Source: Chitinophaga pinensis
GTDB lineage: Bacteria; Bacteroidota; Bacteroidia; Chitinophagales; Chitinophagaceae
DNA: 62,854 nucleotides
Reading direction: 5' to 3'
Assembly: GCA_945872085.1 (NCBI GenBank)
Contig: CAMBYG010000004.1
Span: 1 to 62,854, forward strand
Made by a program: the position numbers and the translations under genes. This document shows positions 48,136 through 58,476 of this stretch, piece by piece (position 1 is the first letter of the stretch; each line of letters opens with the position of its first letter). Under the pieces are notes generated by a model. It was given only the letters and a program-made list of their open reading frames with translations. It did no database searches and was not told where the DNA came from.

Positions 48136-48695
48136 TATTTCGTATCCCCCCATTTAAACGCGTCTGTTGAAATACCAGCCAACTGTAATACTCTATCAAC
48201 AACTGTTGCAGCCAAATCATCCAAAGTTTTTGGAATGCTGTAAAAAGATGGACTTGCTGGACAAATAATGCCTCCAGCTTCGGTAACTGCCGTCATATTT
48301 TTTAGATGAACTAGATTATACGGTGTTTCTCTAACAACACAGATTAATCGCTTTCTTTCTTTTAACATTACATCCGCTGCACGGGTTATTAAGTCGTTAC
48401 TCATACCACTTGCTATCCTACCTAATGTACCCATACTACATGGACAAATAATTAAGGCATCAAACCCGGCGCTACCAGATGCAAAAGGTGCCATAAAATC
48501 ATGGTTTTCATACGTTGCAAAAGTATAATCATGCTTTGGGGCCCCTTGCAATTCTAAATCCCAAACCATTGGTGCATTACTAGACCATACGAGTTGAATC
48601 GTATGCTCACCCTTTGGCAATTGGCTTAGTTTTTCTAGTAAAACCTTAGCATAAATTGCCCCGCTCGCACCTGTTATACCAACAGCTATTTTCAT
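48135..48695 (-). CDS. ubiX: Flavin prenyltransferase UbiX
   Basis: Makes prenylated FMN, the cofactor of UbiD-type decarboxylases. The 186-residue flavoprotein fold starts MKIAVGITGASGAIYAKVL and includes the CPCSMGTLGRIASGMSNDL and KERKRLICVVRETP motifs. Bacteroidota make menaquinone, so its partner decarboxylase, elsewhere, may act in menaquinone or aromatic metabolism. First gene of ubiX-mazG-kinase, with TAACTTTG at 48740-48733 as a likely -7 box. Confidence 0.95.
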   Translation of the reverse strand: MKIAVGITGASGAIYAKVLLEKLSQLPKGEHTIQLVWSSNAPMVWDLELQGAPKHDYTFATYENHDFMAPFASGSAGFDALIICPCSMGTLGRIASGMSNDLITRAADVMLKERKRLICVVRETPYNLVHLKNMTAVTEAGGIICPASPSFYSIPKTLDDLAATVVDRVLQLAGISTDAFKWGDTK

Positions 48696-48732
48696 AAAAC
48701 AATTTTAAAAATGGAATTCTTTGCTATAATTA

Positions 48733-48740
48733 CAAAGTTA
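48733..48740 (-). promoter_or_regulatory. -7 box for ubiX
   Basis: Minus-strand TAACTTTG fits TAnnTTTG, 38 bases before the ATG. Confidence 0.5.
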
Positions 48741-48782
48741 AATTGATTTTGTTGTAATTTGGGCTTAATAAAAATTATCCTT

Positions 48783-49346
48783 ATGAAAAAATGGAGCCTT
48801 GTTTTAAGCTGTTCTCTTTTAATGCTATGTATAGGCATCTCTACTGGTTTTGCAAAATCAGGTAATGCAGATAAAAAAGAAGTAAGTAACAAAGAAATTC
48901 AATGGCTTTCTTTCGATGAGCTGCAAGTGGCTATGAAAAAAAATCCTAAAAAAGTTTTCATGGATGTATATACCGATTGGTGTGGCTGGTGCAAAAAAAT
49001 GGAAAAGTCAACCTTTACAAACCCTGATGTTATTAAATATATCAACGAGCATTACTATGCAATTCGTTTTAACGCAGAACAAAAAGAGCCTATACGATTT
49101 ATGGGTAAAACTTATGAGTTGAAACCAGGAAGCAATACCAACGAATTAGCCATTGAGTTATTGCATGGTCAGATGTCCTATCCAACTACCGTTATTTTTG
49201 AAGAAAACTTTTTAAATCCGCAACCTATTCCAGGCTATTTAGATGTTCCTAACTGCGAAATGATTGTAAAATACTTGGGCGAAAATTTATATAGAACAAA
49301 AGGCTTTGCTGATTATCAAAAAGAGTTTAAAGCTACTTGGCACTAA
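48783..49346 (+). CDS. Secreted thioredoxin-fold protein
   Basis: A 187-residue exported protein with signal peptide (about 1-24) and a thioredoxin-like domain of the thioredoxin_7/DUF255 type: DVYTDWCGWCKKMEKSTF with redox Cys67-Cys70, a long insertion and a cis-proline segment SYPTTVIFEE. It probably acts as a periplasmic reductant or folding helper. The ATG at 48783 is preferred to an in-frame TTG at 48759. It overlaps the convergent nth gene by 14 bases. Confidence 0.9.
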   Translation: MKKWSLVLSCSLLMLCIGISTGFAKSGNADKKEVSNKEIQWLSFDELQVAMKKNPKKVFMDVYTDWCGWCKKMEKSTFTNPDVIKYINEHYYAIRFNAEQKEPIRFMGKTYELKPGSNTNELAIELLHGQMSYPTTVIFEENFLNPQPIPGYLDVPNCEMIVKYLGENLYRTKGFADYQKEFKATWH

Positions 49347-49977
49347 GCTTTTCAGCATACTTACAGTACATTTTAATTCCACATTCTAAACACTTTGGCG
49401 ATCTCGCTAAGCAGGTATAACGCCCGTGCAAGATCAGCCAATGGTGGGCTATATGCACTTTTTCTTTAGGAATATATTTGATGAGTTGCAACTCTGCTTG
49501 CAAGGGTGTTTTTGCATTACTTGTCAATCCAAGTCGAGCAGAAACCCTAAACACATGAGTATCCACCGCCATATTGGGTTGCTGATCAATAACGGATGTA
49601 ATAACATTTGCCGTTTTTCTACCTACACCTGGCAATTGAACCAATTCCTGAACCGTATGCGGCACTTCTCCATCAAATCGCTCTAAAAGCATGGAGGCCA
49701 TGCTTATTAAATGCTTTGTTTTATTATTAGGGTAACTAATACTTTTAATTATGGTAAACAAATCATCAAAATTGGCTTTAGACAAGGCTACTACATCGGG
49801 GTATTTTTCAAAGATAAACGGCGTAGTAGCATTCACTCTCTTATCGGTACATTGCGCCGATAAGATAACAGCCACTAATAATTGAAATGCATTATCGTAA
49901 AGCAGTTCTGTTTCTGCCTCCGGCACATGAGTAGTAAACCAATCTAGTATTTTTTCGTAACGGTCTTTTTTAGTCAT
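49333..49977 (-). CDS. nth: Endonuclease III
   Basis: DNA glycosylase/AP lyase for oxidised pyrimidines. The 214 residues contain the HhH motif LPGVGRKTANV with the catalytic Lys, the catalytic Asp in VDTHVFRVS, and an intact 4Fe-4S set C-x6-C-x2-C-x5-C near the C-terminus. The ATG at 49977 is chosen over an upstream TTG that would overlap msrB. Second gene of msrB-nth. Confidence 0.97.
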   Translation of the reverse strand: MTKKDRYEKILDWFTTHVPEAETELLYDNAFQLLVAVILSAQCTDKRVNATTPFIFEKYPDVVALSKANFDDLFTIIKSISYPNNKTKHLISMASMLLERFDGEVPHTVQELVQLPGVGRKTANVITSVIDQQPNMAVDTHVFRVSARLGLTSNAKTPLQAELQLIKYIPKEKVHIAHHWLILHGRYTCLARSPKCLECGIKMYCKYAEKLSAK

Positions 49978-49978
49978 C

Positions 49979-50488
49979 CTATTTTTCTGCTTCAAAATCC
50001 AATACGATACTGTTCATGCAAAAGCGCTTATGGGTTGGTGCCGGACCATCATCAAAAATATGGCCTAAGTGCGAATCACATCTACCGCACAACACCTCTA
50101 TGCGATCCATACCATACGAATGATCTGGTTTATATTGCACACTATGCTCTTTAATAGTTTCAAAAAAACTAGGCCAACCGCAAGCACTTGCAAACTTAGC
50201 GGTAGCATTAAATAGTGGATTGCCACACACCGCACAGTAATAAGTACCTTTAATATCTTGCTTCCAATATTTACCGGTAAATGCATATTCGGTATGCGCC
50301 AAACGCGCAACATCATACATTTCTTTTGACAGAATATGTCTCCACTCTTCATTGCTGACCTTTAACTTTCGTTCGTCGGTTCTAGAGTAATAAGGATTTT
50401 TTTGCATAGTTGATTTTTGTTGTGCGGTAGAACAAGAAATAAAAAACCAATTTAAAACTATAATCGTATAAAATACAAATTTATGCAT
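49979..50488 (-). CDS. msrB: Peptide-methionine (R)-S-oxide reductase, exported lipoprotein form
   Basis: Reduces methionine-R-sulfoxide in proteins. The 169 residues begin with a lipoprotein signal (lipobox FISC, Cys19) so the enzyme works in the envelope. The MsrB domain has both zinc CxxC pairs (CAVC and CGRC), GWPSFF and the catalytic Cys in RFCMNS. First in msrB-nth. Confidence 0.95.
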   Translation of the reverse strand: MHKFVFYTIIVLNWFFISCSTAQQKSTMQKNPYYSRTDERKLKVSNEEWRHILSKEMYDVARLAHTEYAFTGKYWKQDIKGTYYCAVCGNPLFNATAKFASACGWPSFFETIKEHSVQYKPDHSYGMDRIEVLCGRCDSHLGHIFDDGPAPTHKRFCMNSIVLDFEAEK

Positions 50489-50502
50489 GGTTCAATTTTT
50501 TA

Positions 50503-50535
50503 CAAAACTACGAATACTTGTTTCGGGATAACAAA
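50503..50535 (-). promoter_or_regulatory. Promoter of msrB-nth
   Basis: Minus strand: TTTG (50535-50532), 21 bases, then TAGTTTTG (50510-50503), 14 bases before the ATG. Full Bacteroidota consensus. Confidence 0.75.
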
Positions 50536-50569
50536 AATACCGCCAATAAGTTGTCAAATAAAAAAAGAC

Positions 50570-50577
50570 TACCTTTG
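50570..50577 (+). promoter_or_regulatory. -7 box for the DEAD-box helicase gene
   Basis: TACCTTTG fits TAnnTTTG and gives a leader of about 105 bases, longer than most here. The leader contains CCTCCTCC near 50650. Confidence 0.5.
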
Positions 50578-50688
50578 TGTTGTAATTGATTTAATTAAAA
50601 AGTTCTTCTCCCATTTTTTTATCGGCAATTACTATTTCAAAAACTTTGTGCCTCCTCCATTAGGAAGCGCACATACTAACAAATCAAC

Positions 50689-51909
50689 ATGTCATTTAAA
50701 TCATTAGAGGTCATAGAACCTATATTACAAGCCCTTGAGGATGAGGGCTACTCGAATCCTACACCTATTCAGTCGCAAGCAATACCTATCGTTTTACAAA
50801 AGAAAGACCTATTAGCTTGTGCTCAAACAGGCACAGGGAAAACAGCAGCCTTTGCCATTCCTATTTTACAATTATTAGCTGCCAAACCAAAAGATCCTAA
50901 ACGTAGAAAAGTAAAATGTTTAGTTTTAACACCCACTCGTGAATTAGCTATACAAATTGGCGAAAGCTTTGCTGCTTACGGTAAAAATGTAGATTTATTA
51001 CACACCGTTATCTTTGGTGGTGTAGGGCAAAACCCACAAGTTAATGCCATTAGAAATGGTGTAGATATATTAGTAGCTACTCCAGGTCGTTTATTAGATA
51101 TCATTCAACAGGGTTTTTTATCCTTACACAATGTAGAACTCTTTGTTTTGGACGAGGCGGATAGAATGCTAGATATGGGTTTTATACACGATGTAAAACG
51201 CTTATTGACCTTATTGCCAGAGCAAAAGCAATCCTTGTTTTTCTCCGCTACCATGCCTAATGAAATTGTAAAACTAGCGAATACCATACTTAAAAATCCA
51301 AGTAAAGTAGCCGTTACTCCTGTTTCATCAACTGTTGAAATTATTCAACAATTTATTTACTTCGTTGATAAGGGTAATAAACAAAAACTGCTTTTAGAAC
51401 TACTAAAAAATGAAGCTATCAAAACCGTATTGGTCTTTACACGTACCAAACATGGTGCGGATAAAGTAGTAAAAGTTTTAGTAGCCAATGGCATTACAGC
51501 AGAGGCTATACATGGAAACAAAGCCCAAAATGCAAGGCAACGAGCACTTACTAATTTCAAAAACCAAACTACCCGCGTATTAGTTGCAACTGATATTGCG
51601 GCAAGAGGTATTGATGTGGATGAGCTCGCTTATGTAATCAACTACGAAATGTCGAACATTCCAGAAACTTATGTACATAGGATAGGAAGAACCGGCAGAG
51701 CTGGCGCTGCTGGTACGGCTTATTCTTTTTGCGATGCAGAAGAGAAAGCGTATTTAAAAGATGTAGAGAAATTAATTGCCAAAAAGATACCGGTTATCGA
51801 TAACCACCCCTTCCCTTTAGTCGATCATCATCCGGTTAAAGAAGCAAAACCTACTTTTGAAAAACGCAAGTTTAATCCCAAGTTTAAAAATCAAAAGAAA
51901 GCAAAATAA
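50689..51909 (+). CDS. rhlE: DEAD-box RNA helicase, RhlE type
   Basis: A 406-residue ATP-dependent RNA helicase for ribosome assembly or RNA turnover. Motifs are complete: PTPIQSQAIP (Q), AQTGTGKTAAF (Walker A), PTRELA, DEAD in VLDEADRMLDMGF, SAT, and HRIGRTGRAG. A short Lys-rich C-terminal tail follows (KFNPKFKNQKKAK). The longer leader is consistent with leader-based control, such as cold induction, though this is inference. Confidence 0.93.
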   Translation: MSFKSLEVIEPILQALEDEGYSNPTPIQSQAIPIVLQKKDLLACAQTGTGKTAAFAIPILQLLAAKPKDPKRRKVKCLVLTPTRELAIQIGESFAAYGKNVDLLHTVIFGGVGQNPQVNAIRNGVDILVATPGRLLDIIQQGFLSLHNVELFVLDEADRMLDMGFIHDVKRLLTLLPEQKQSLFFSATMPNEIVKLANTILKNPSKVAVTPVSSTVEIIQQFIYFVDKGNKQKLLLELLKNEAIKTVLVFTRTKHGADKVVKVLVANGITAEAIHGNKAQNARQRALTNFKNQTTRVLVATDIAARGIDVDELAYVINYEMSNIPETYVHRIGRTGRAGAAGTAYSFCDAEEKAYLKDVEKLIAKKIPVIDNHPFPLVDHHPVKEAKPTFEKRKFNPKFKNQKKAK

Positions 51910-51942
51910 AAAAGAGGAGGCCAATGGCCTCCTCTTTTTTTT
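51908..51942. terminator. Bidirectional terminator
   Basis: AAAAAAGAGGAGGCC, loop AAT, GGCCTCCTCTTTTTT: a perfect 15-bp stem with T tract between the convergent helicase and T9SS-cargo genes. Confidence 0.92.
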
Positions 51943-51955
51943 TATTTTAACCTTA

Positions 51956-52897
51956 TTAATGTGTTATAGTAATACTAGCTTTTTTAATAATGGCTTGATC
52001 CTTATTTTTTACCGTGTATAAATACAATCCGCTTGCTAAATCAGCTATGCGTATTTCTGTTGTTTTGCTAAATGTTTTATGCTGCAAAACTTTACCATCA
52101 ATCGCATATAATTCAAATACCAATTCATCATCGCTAGAAGCTTTTATTGATAATACATCGATTGCAGGATTTGGAAATGCCGTAATTTCAATATCGTTCA
52201 TTAAGGCTTCGGTAACTCCTGTTGTAGTGGTATAGCTTACATCATCAACATATAAGGTACTAGAATTTTGAACCGTATCATTAGAATTTGTAAAGAAGTA
52301 GCGTAGTAAATTTGCAGGTAATGTGGTTGCGATATAATCTATAGGCACTTCAATTTTTGTAAACACAGACTTAGCGCCAAATTGTAATCCACCTGATCCA
52401 ATAACAGAATCTTTACCAAATGTTCTATTGATAACTTCTACTAGAAAAGATCCAGAATCTGCTGTAGCCGGAGCATATCTGATAAACGCAGCCGCTTTAC
52501 TTACACGTTGTGTTATAGCAGTACCGCCAGAAAAAGATATATCCATCGATGCATCTAGCGTAACAACAGCGTTTGTAAGAATCCCAGGTATAGCAACATT
52601 AATTCCAGGAAAAGTCTTAGTTGTAAGCATCGCCGAAGCAGTGCCTGTATTTTTAATTGTAGTATTTTTTGTAACTGTTTTTTGAATGGCAGTGGATTGA
52701 CCAAATAGAAAATTCAAGGTATTAGCTAAAGAGTCAAAGGTAGACCATGAAGTAGGCACTTCTATAGGTATCAAAGGGTTGAATAACAATGTTCTATTTT
52801 GCCATGTTTCAAAACCGCCATTTGGAGGTGTTGTTTGCGCATTGGTATTCGTGAATATTAGTAATGCTGTAAATAATAAAAGTAATTGTTTTTTCAT
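51956..52897 (-). CDS. T9SS-sorted secreted protein of unknown function
   Basis: A 313-residue exported protein: signal peptide (1-21, NTNAQ), a beta-rich domain starting PPNGGFETWQN, a jellyroll-like pattern seen in other Bacteroidota surface proteins, and a C-terminal type A sorting domain (about 236-313): ITAFPNPAIDVLSIKA, FELYAIDGKVLQ, IADLASGLYLYTVKN. The tail targets the protein through the type IX secretion system to the surface or medium. No enzyme motif is visible. Confidence 0.88.
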   Translation of the reverse strand: MKKQLLLLFTALLIFTNTNAQTTPPNGGFETWQNRTLLFNPLIPIEVPTSWSTFDSLANTLNFLFGQSTAIQKTVTKNTTIKNTGTASAMLTTKTFPGINVAIPGILTNAVVTLDASMDISFSGGTAITQRVSKAAAFIRYAPATADSGSFLVEVINRTFGKDSVIGSGGLQFGAKSVFTKIEVPIDYIATTLPANLLRYFFTNSNDTVQNSSTLYVDDVSYTTTTGVTEALMNDIEITAFPNPAIDVLSIKASSDDELVFELYAIDGKVLQHKTFSKTTEIRIADLASGLYLYTVKNKDQAIIKKASITITH

Positions 52898-52916
52898 TTT
52901 ATAATTTTTAAATAGT

Positions 52917-53384
52917 TTACAAAGATGCTAGACAAGCCTGAATAGCTTCAAAGTTGGGTAAATCACCCGCACTTTCTAATACTTCTGCATACTGAACAGC
53001 ACCTTTCGCATCAATTACAAATGCAGAGCGTTTACTAACGCCTTTCATATCCAATACAAAGTTTTCATACAAACAACCATATGCTGCAGAAACTTCTTTG
53101 TTGAAGTCGCTCAGTAAAGTAAAGTTCAACGATTGCTCATTTTTGAACTTATCTAAAGTGAATAATGAGTCTACGGAAATGCCAAGCACTTCTGCATTCA
53201 AATTATTATAAACAGCAATACTGTCTCTCAAAGAACAAAGCTCCGTAGTGCAAACCCCTGTAAAAGCTAATGGGAAAAACACTAAAACTACATTTTTGCC
53301 AGAAAACTGACTTAAGGAAACTTCATTTTTATCAGAATCTCTAAGGGTGAAATTTGGGGCCATTTGGCCTACTGTTATGCTCAT
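52917..53384 (-). CDS. Peroxiredoxin (AhpE/BCP type)
   Basis: A 155-residue thiol peroxidase that reduces hydrogen and organic peroxides. VFFPLAFTGVCTTELCSLRD carries the PxxxTxxC motif with peroxidatic Cys45 and a second Cys50, a possible atypical two-Cys partner. LGISVDSLFTLDKF and SAAYGCLYEN follow. A minus-strand TAATTTTG box at 53408-53401, 17 bases before the ATG, is a likely -7 element. Confidence 0.93.
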   Translation of the reverse strand: MSITVGQMAPNFTLRDSDKNEVSLSQFSGKNVVLVFFPLAFTGVCTTELCSLRDSIAVYNNLNAEVLGISVDSLFTLDKFKNEQSLNFTLLSDFNKEVSAAYGCLYENFVLDMKGVSKRSAFVIDAKGAVQYAEVLESAGDLPNFEAIQACLASL

Positions 53385-53537
53385 ATTGATTTGTTTTTTT
53401 CAAAATTACAACTAAGTGTTCAAATATGACAAAATGAATGTGAAATGATTGCTAAAAATTGGAAAAAATGGCGCTTGGAAGGGCTTTAGACATAGCAATA
53501 GTCGTACCTTTCTGAAATTATGTCTTATTTTTAGTCC

Positions 53538-53554
53538 TGGCACAATTTGTGCAA
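53538..53554 (+). promoter_or_regulatory. Sigma-54-like/palindromic element before groES
   Basis: TGGCACAATTTGTGCAA has GG and GC separated by exactly 10 bases, as in -24/-12 promoters (TGGCAC-N5-TTGCA), with one mismatch (GTGCA). It also forms a palindrome GCACAA-T-TTGTGC. It lies about 55 bases before the groES ATG. It differs from the CIRCE operator. Alternative: a conventional -7 box TACCTTTC at 53505-53512. Confidence 0.45.
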
Positions 53555-53610
53555 TAATGTAACAATAAGATTCGAATCTATTTTATTTAATTTTTTAAAA
53601 ACTAAATGAT

Positions 53611-53889
53611 ATGTCAAAAGTAAACATCACCCCCTTGCACGACAGAGTAATTGTATTACCTGCTGCAGCTGAAGAAAAAACAGCAAGTGGAATTATCATT
53701 CCAGATACGGCAAAAGAAAAACCACAAAGAGGCACTGTAGTAGCTGCTGGCCCTGGCAAAAAGGACGAACCTATGACCGTAAAAGCAGGCGATACTGTTT
53801 TATATGGCAAATATGCTGGTACTGAAATTAGTATTGAAGGCAATGATTACCTAATCATGAGAGAAAGCGATATTCTTGCAATTGTATAA
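53611..53889 (+). CDS. groES: Co-chaperonin GroES
   Basis: A 92-residue lid of the GroEL chamber. [20 protein letters not shown], the mobile loop [18 protein letters not shown] and the closing [19 protein letters not shown] are diagnostic. groEL follows after 27 bases. Confidence 0.98.
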   Translation: MSKVNITPLHDRVIVLPAAAEEKTASGIIIPDTAKEKPQRGTVVAAGPGKKDEPMTVKAGDTVLYGKYAGTEISIEGNDYLIMRESDILAIV

Positions 53890-55557
<1,668 letters not shown>

Positions 55558-55576
55558 TCAAATCGTTCCCCTAGAT

Positions 55577-55607
55577 AAAAAACCGAAGTCTTTGACTTCG
55601 GTTTTTT
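55577..55607 (+). terminator. Terminator after groEL (may also serve the convergent ABC gene)
   Basis: AAAAAACCGAAGTC, loop TTT, GACTTCGGTTTTTT: perfect stem with T tract 19 bases after the groEL stop and touching the end of the ABC transporter gene. Confidence 0.9.
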
Positions 55608-57379
55608 TATTTGTTTTGATAATTAAACGTTTCGTAATAGGCTCCTTTCAACTGCATTAATGCTTCATGCGTGCCCTGCTCTTTAATGGTACCTCGGTCT
55701 AAAAAAACAACTTGGTCAAAATCCCAATTGTTAAAAATTCGATGTGTAATAACAATAGTAGTTTGATGTTTTGCTTTTTCTTTTAAAACGTGCACAATGT
55801 GTTGCTCTGTTTTCGTATCCACCGCCGACAAACAATCGTCTAATACTAAAATCGGCGCCTTTTTTAATAAGGCTCTCGCAATACCCAATCGTTGTTTTTG
55901 TCCACCCGACAAAAGCACTCCGCGCTCACCAATGATCGTATTAAACTGATGGGGCATACTTATAATTTCATCATATAAACAAGCATCTTTACACACTTGC
56001 TCTATTTCTTCTTTTGTAGCCTTTGCATTGGCCAATAATAAATTCTGATAAATGGTATCAGAAAAAAGAAGCGGCTCTTGCGAAGCATAAGCAATTTGAG
56101 ATCGAATACTTTTTAAAGCAATTTCTTTTACTGACTTTCCATCTATCGATAAAACTCCATCTTCAACCTCATACATGCGTTCTAACAATTGAATCAAGGT
56201 AGATTTACCAGCACCTGTTTTGCCTAAAATAGCTATGCTCGACTTAGCAGGTATATGTAATGAAAAATCATGTAAAGCCTTTATACCAGTATGCGGATAA
56301 GTAAAGTTGACCTGGTCAAAATTAATTGCACCACTAATCAATTGTTCTGAAGCTAATTGTGTATCTGTAATCTTAGATTTCGTTTGTAAAAAATCATTTA
56401 TTCGTTTCTGAGATGCAGCAGCGCGTTGTATCATGGATGCTACCCAACCAATACTCGAAATCGGAAACATCAATAAATTGATATACATAATAAACTCCGC
56501 AATATGCCCAGCACTGGTTTTTCCTTGAATCGTTAAATAGCCTCCAACTAAAACAGAAAAAAGCATACTAAGACCTATAAACAAATTCATTGAAGGAAAA
56601 TAAACAGACTCAATCATAGATAATTGCAAAGCACTGTTTTTATACTCCTTCGATTCCGATTTAAATAATTTTTCTAGAAAGGAATGTTGCGAAAAGGCTT
56701 TTACTATTCTAATACCGGCAAAGGTTTCTTGTGCACGCGCAGTAAGATTGGATAATTGCGCTTGAATATGTTCGCTTTTTTTATAAATCTTCTTATTCAC
56801 CAAATACAAGGTTGTCGCTAAAAAAGGGAAGGGCAGCAAAACCCAAATCGTTAGCATAGGATGCACCTGCCACATCCCCCAAATACACATACAACCCAAT
56901 ACACTTAAATTGACCGTATACATCAATGCCGGACCCGTATACATTCTTACACGAGCTACATCTTCTGCAATGCGATTCATTAAATCACCTATGGTGTTAG
57001 TTTTAAAAAAATGCACATCCAATGTTTGATAGTGCTGATAGAGTTCATTTTTTTGATCAAATTCAATTTTGCGCGACATTACTATTAATGTTTGTCGCAT
57101 CAAGAACATAAAAAAACCTCTCAAAATTGCTAATCCAACCAACAACAATCCATTAGTTAATACCCAATAGGCAATAGCTTTTTCAGCAGCTATCTGTTGC
57201 GATAAATTGCTTATAGAATTATATATCAATACTTTTTGCTGTACGCCGTCTAGTAATTTTCTTATTATAGCTGGTGGTAATACAGCAAAATAATTTGAGA
57301 TCGCAACAAATAAGATGCCTAATAAAAAGGAGTATTTATATTTTAGAAATAATGGATGGAGAGCACGAAGCGATTTCAT
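55607..57379 (-). CDS. ABC exporter, fused membrane and ATPase domains (MdlA/B-like)
   Basis: A 590-residue half-transporter with six helices (about 15-320) and an ATPase domain: Walker A LGKTGAGKST, Q loop ASQEPLLFSDTIYQNL, signature LLSGGQKQRLGIA, Walker B VLVLDDCLSAVD and H loop VITHR. The position of the catalytic Glu after Walker B is Asp, as in many MdlA-type and heterodimeric exporters. It may homodimerise or pair with a half encoded elsewhere. Third gene of the operon with DUF2452 and PA-like proteins, 7 bases after the latter. Confidence 0.92.
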   Translation of the reverse strand: MKSLRALHPLFLKYKYSFLLGILFVAISNYFAVLPPAIIRKLLDGVQQKVLIYNSISNLSQQIAAEKAIAYWVLTNGLLLVGLAILRGFFMFLMRQTLIVMSRKIEFDQKNELYQHYQTLDVHFFKTNTIGDLMNRIAEDVARVRMYTGPALMYTVNLSVLGCMCIWGMWQVHPMLTIWVLLPFPFLATTLYLVNKKIYKKSEHIQAQLSNLTARAQETFAGIRIVKAFSQHSFLEKLFKSESKEYKNSALQLSMIESVYFPSMNLFIGLSMLFSVLVGGYLTIQGKTSAGHIAEFIMYINLLMFPISSIGWVASMIQRAAASQKRINDFLQTKSKITDTQLASEQLISGAINFDQVNFTYPHTGIKALHDFSLHIPAKSSIAILGKTGAGKSTLIQLLERMYEVEDGVLSIDGKSVKEIALKSIRSQIAYASQEPLLFSDTIYQNLLLANAKATKEEIEQVCKDACLYDEIISMPHQFNTIIGERGVLLSGGQKQRLGIARALLKKAPILVLDDCLSAVDTKTEQHIVHVLKEKAKHQTTIVITHRIFNNWDFDQVVFLDRGTIKEQGTHEALMQLKGAYYETFNYQNK

Positions 57380-57386
57380 AATTTGT

Positions 57387-58436
57387 CTAATACGTAATTT
57401 GCATATTTTCTAATATGGCTGTTAGTTCTTTGCAAATATTCAATTCCAGTGTTTGTTCTTCATTTGTTTTATTAGCTATTGGAAACCATCCTTGCGCTTC
57501 TTTATGAAAACAAGAAGCCGTTGAAGACAGCCTACAAAAATGCGTTGCATTTATAGAAAGCGAACCGAAAGCTGATAATAATGCATCAATAGGAAGGGTT
57601 GTACTTTCCTTTTTTGAAAAAACAAAAAGGCTATTACCCGAATTATTTTTTACAAGATAGGGTGTTAAACAATGGGTGAGTGCCATAGCATCAAGATTAT
57701 CTTCTTCTACTAAAAAAACCCAAGTTTGCTCGGCATGTTTATTGAAAAAAATAGTTTTGAAAACACCTTCATAAACTGCTGGAACTAGGCGCACTTGCAT
57801 ATCTGCATATACATATCCCAGCGCATTATCTTTATCTTCTGCTTGATTATCTTTCCCTAAGGGTTTTTGTGCAACAAGCATTGCAGGTATAGCAACTTTT
57901 TGATGGGTATCTAGCGTGTTGAAAGCTGTAACTCTTTTATTTGGGAAATTATTATAAAAAATAATTCCTGTAGCGCCTTGCTGAGCAGCTGCAATCGTTC
58001 GATCGTATAGCACTTTATACAAAGAAAACAAAGAATCGTTGGCTTGCTCTTCATCATCATACTGCGGCAATAACCAGATATTATTTTGCTCCATCACATC
58101 CGGAATACAGTTGCCACTCACTTGAGCATTAGCCGAATAAGGAAGCGGAAAATTAGCTTTGTCAATGGCTACTTTTTGTCCATTAAATAATATAGACGAA
58201 GCGCTATCTATTTTTATTCCGTAGTTAATGTTGTAAGGCACAGCTGATACGAGTGCCTTGTTTTTTAAACAATAGTGCTCCCAATTTTTAAACGCTAATG
58301 TGGGCGAAGTAGTGAAGGTTTTTTTACAGACTTTTTGTACTTGCCTGCACAACTGATTGGAATGCTTAGTTGGCGAAATACCTGATGAAATCTTAGTAAT
58401 GCACAATAATAAAAGTATAAATAGCCCGCGTGGCAT
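57387..58436 (-). CDS. Exported protein with protease-associated (PA)-like region, unknown function
   Basis: A 349-residue protein with a signal peptide (about 1-19) and several cysteines (CRQVQKVC, HYC, NC, HC, CRL, SC, C), suggesting disulfides. The segment FPLPYSANAQVSGNC to AAAQQGATGIIFYNNFP resembles the PA domain of secreted M28 aminopeptidases, including the GATGIIFYN strand, but no peptidase zinc motif is present. A peptidase domain may be lost or never present. Between the DUF2452 gene (40 bases) and the ABC exporter (7 bases). Function unknown. Confidence 0.6.
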   Translation of the reverse strand: MPRGLFILLLLCITKISSGISPTKHSNQLCRQVQKVCKKTFTTSPTLAFKNWEHYCLKNKALVSAVPYNINYGIKIDSASSILFNGQKVAIDKANFPLPYSANAQVSGNCIPDVMEQNNIWLLPQYDDEEQANDSLFSLYKVLYDRTIAAAQQGATGIIFYNNFPNKRVTAFNTLDTHQKVAIPAMLVAQKPLGKDNQAEDKDNALGYVYADMQVRLVPAVYEGVFKTIFFNKHAEQTWVFLVEEDNLDAMALTHCLTPYLVKNNSGNSLFVFSKKESTTLPIDALLSAFGSLSINATHFCRLSSTASCFHKEAQGWFPIANKTNEEQTLELNICKELTAILENMQITY

Positions 58437-58476
58437 ACAATTTTTTTGTAAAGGTAAAATAAATACGAATAGTAGT

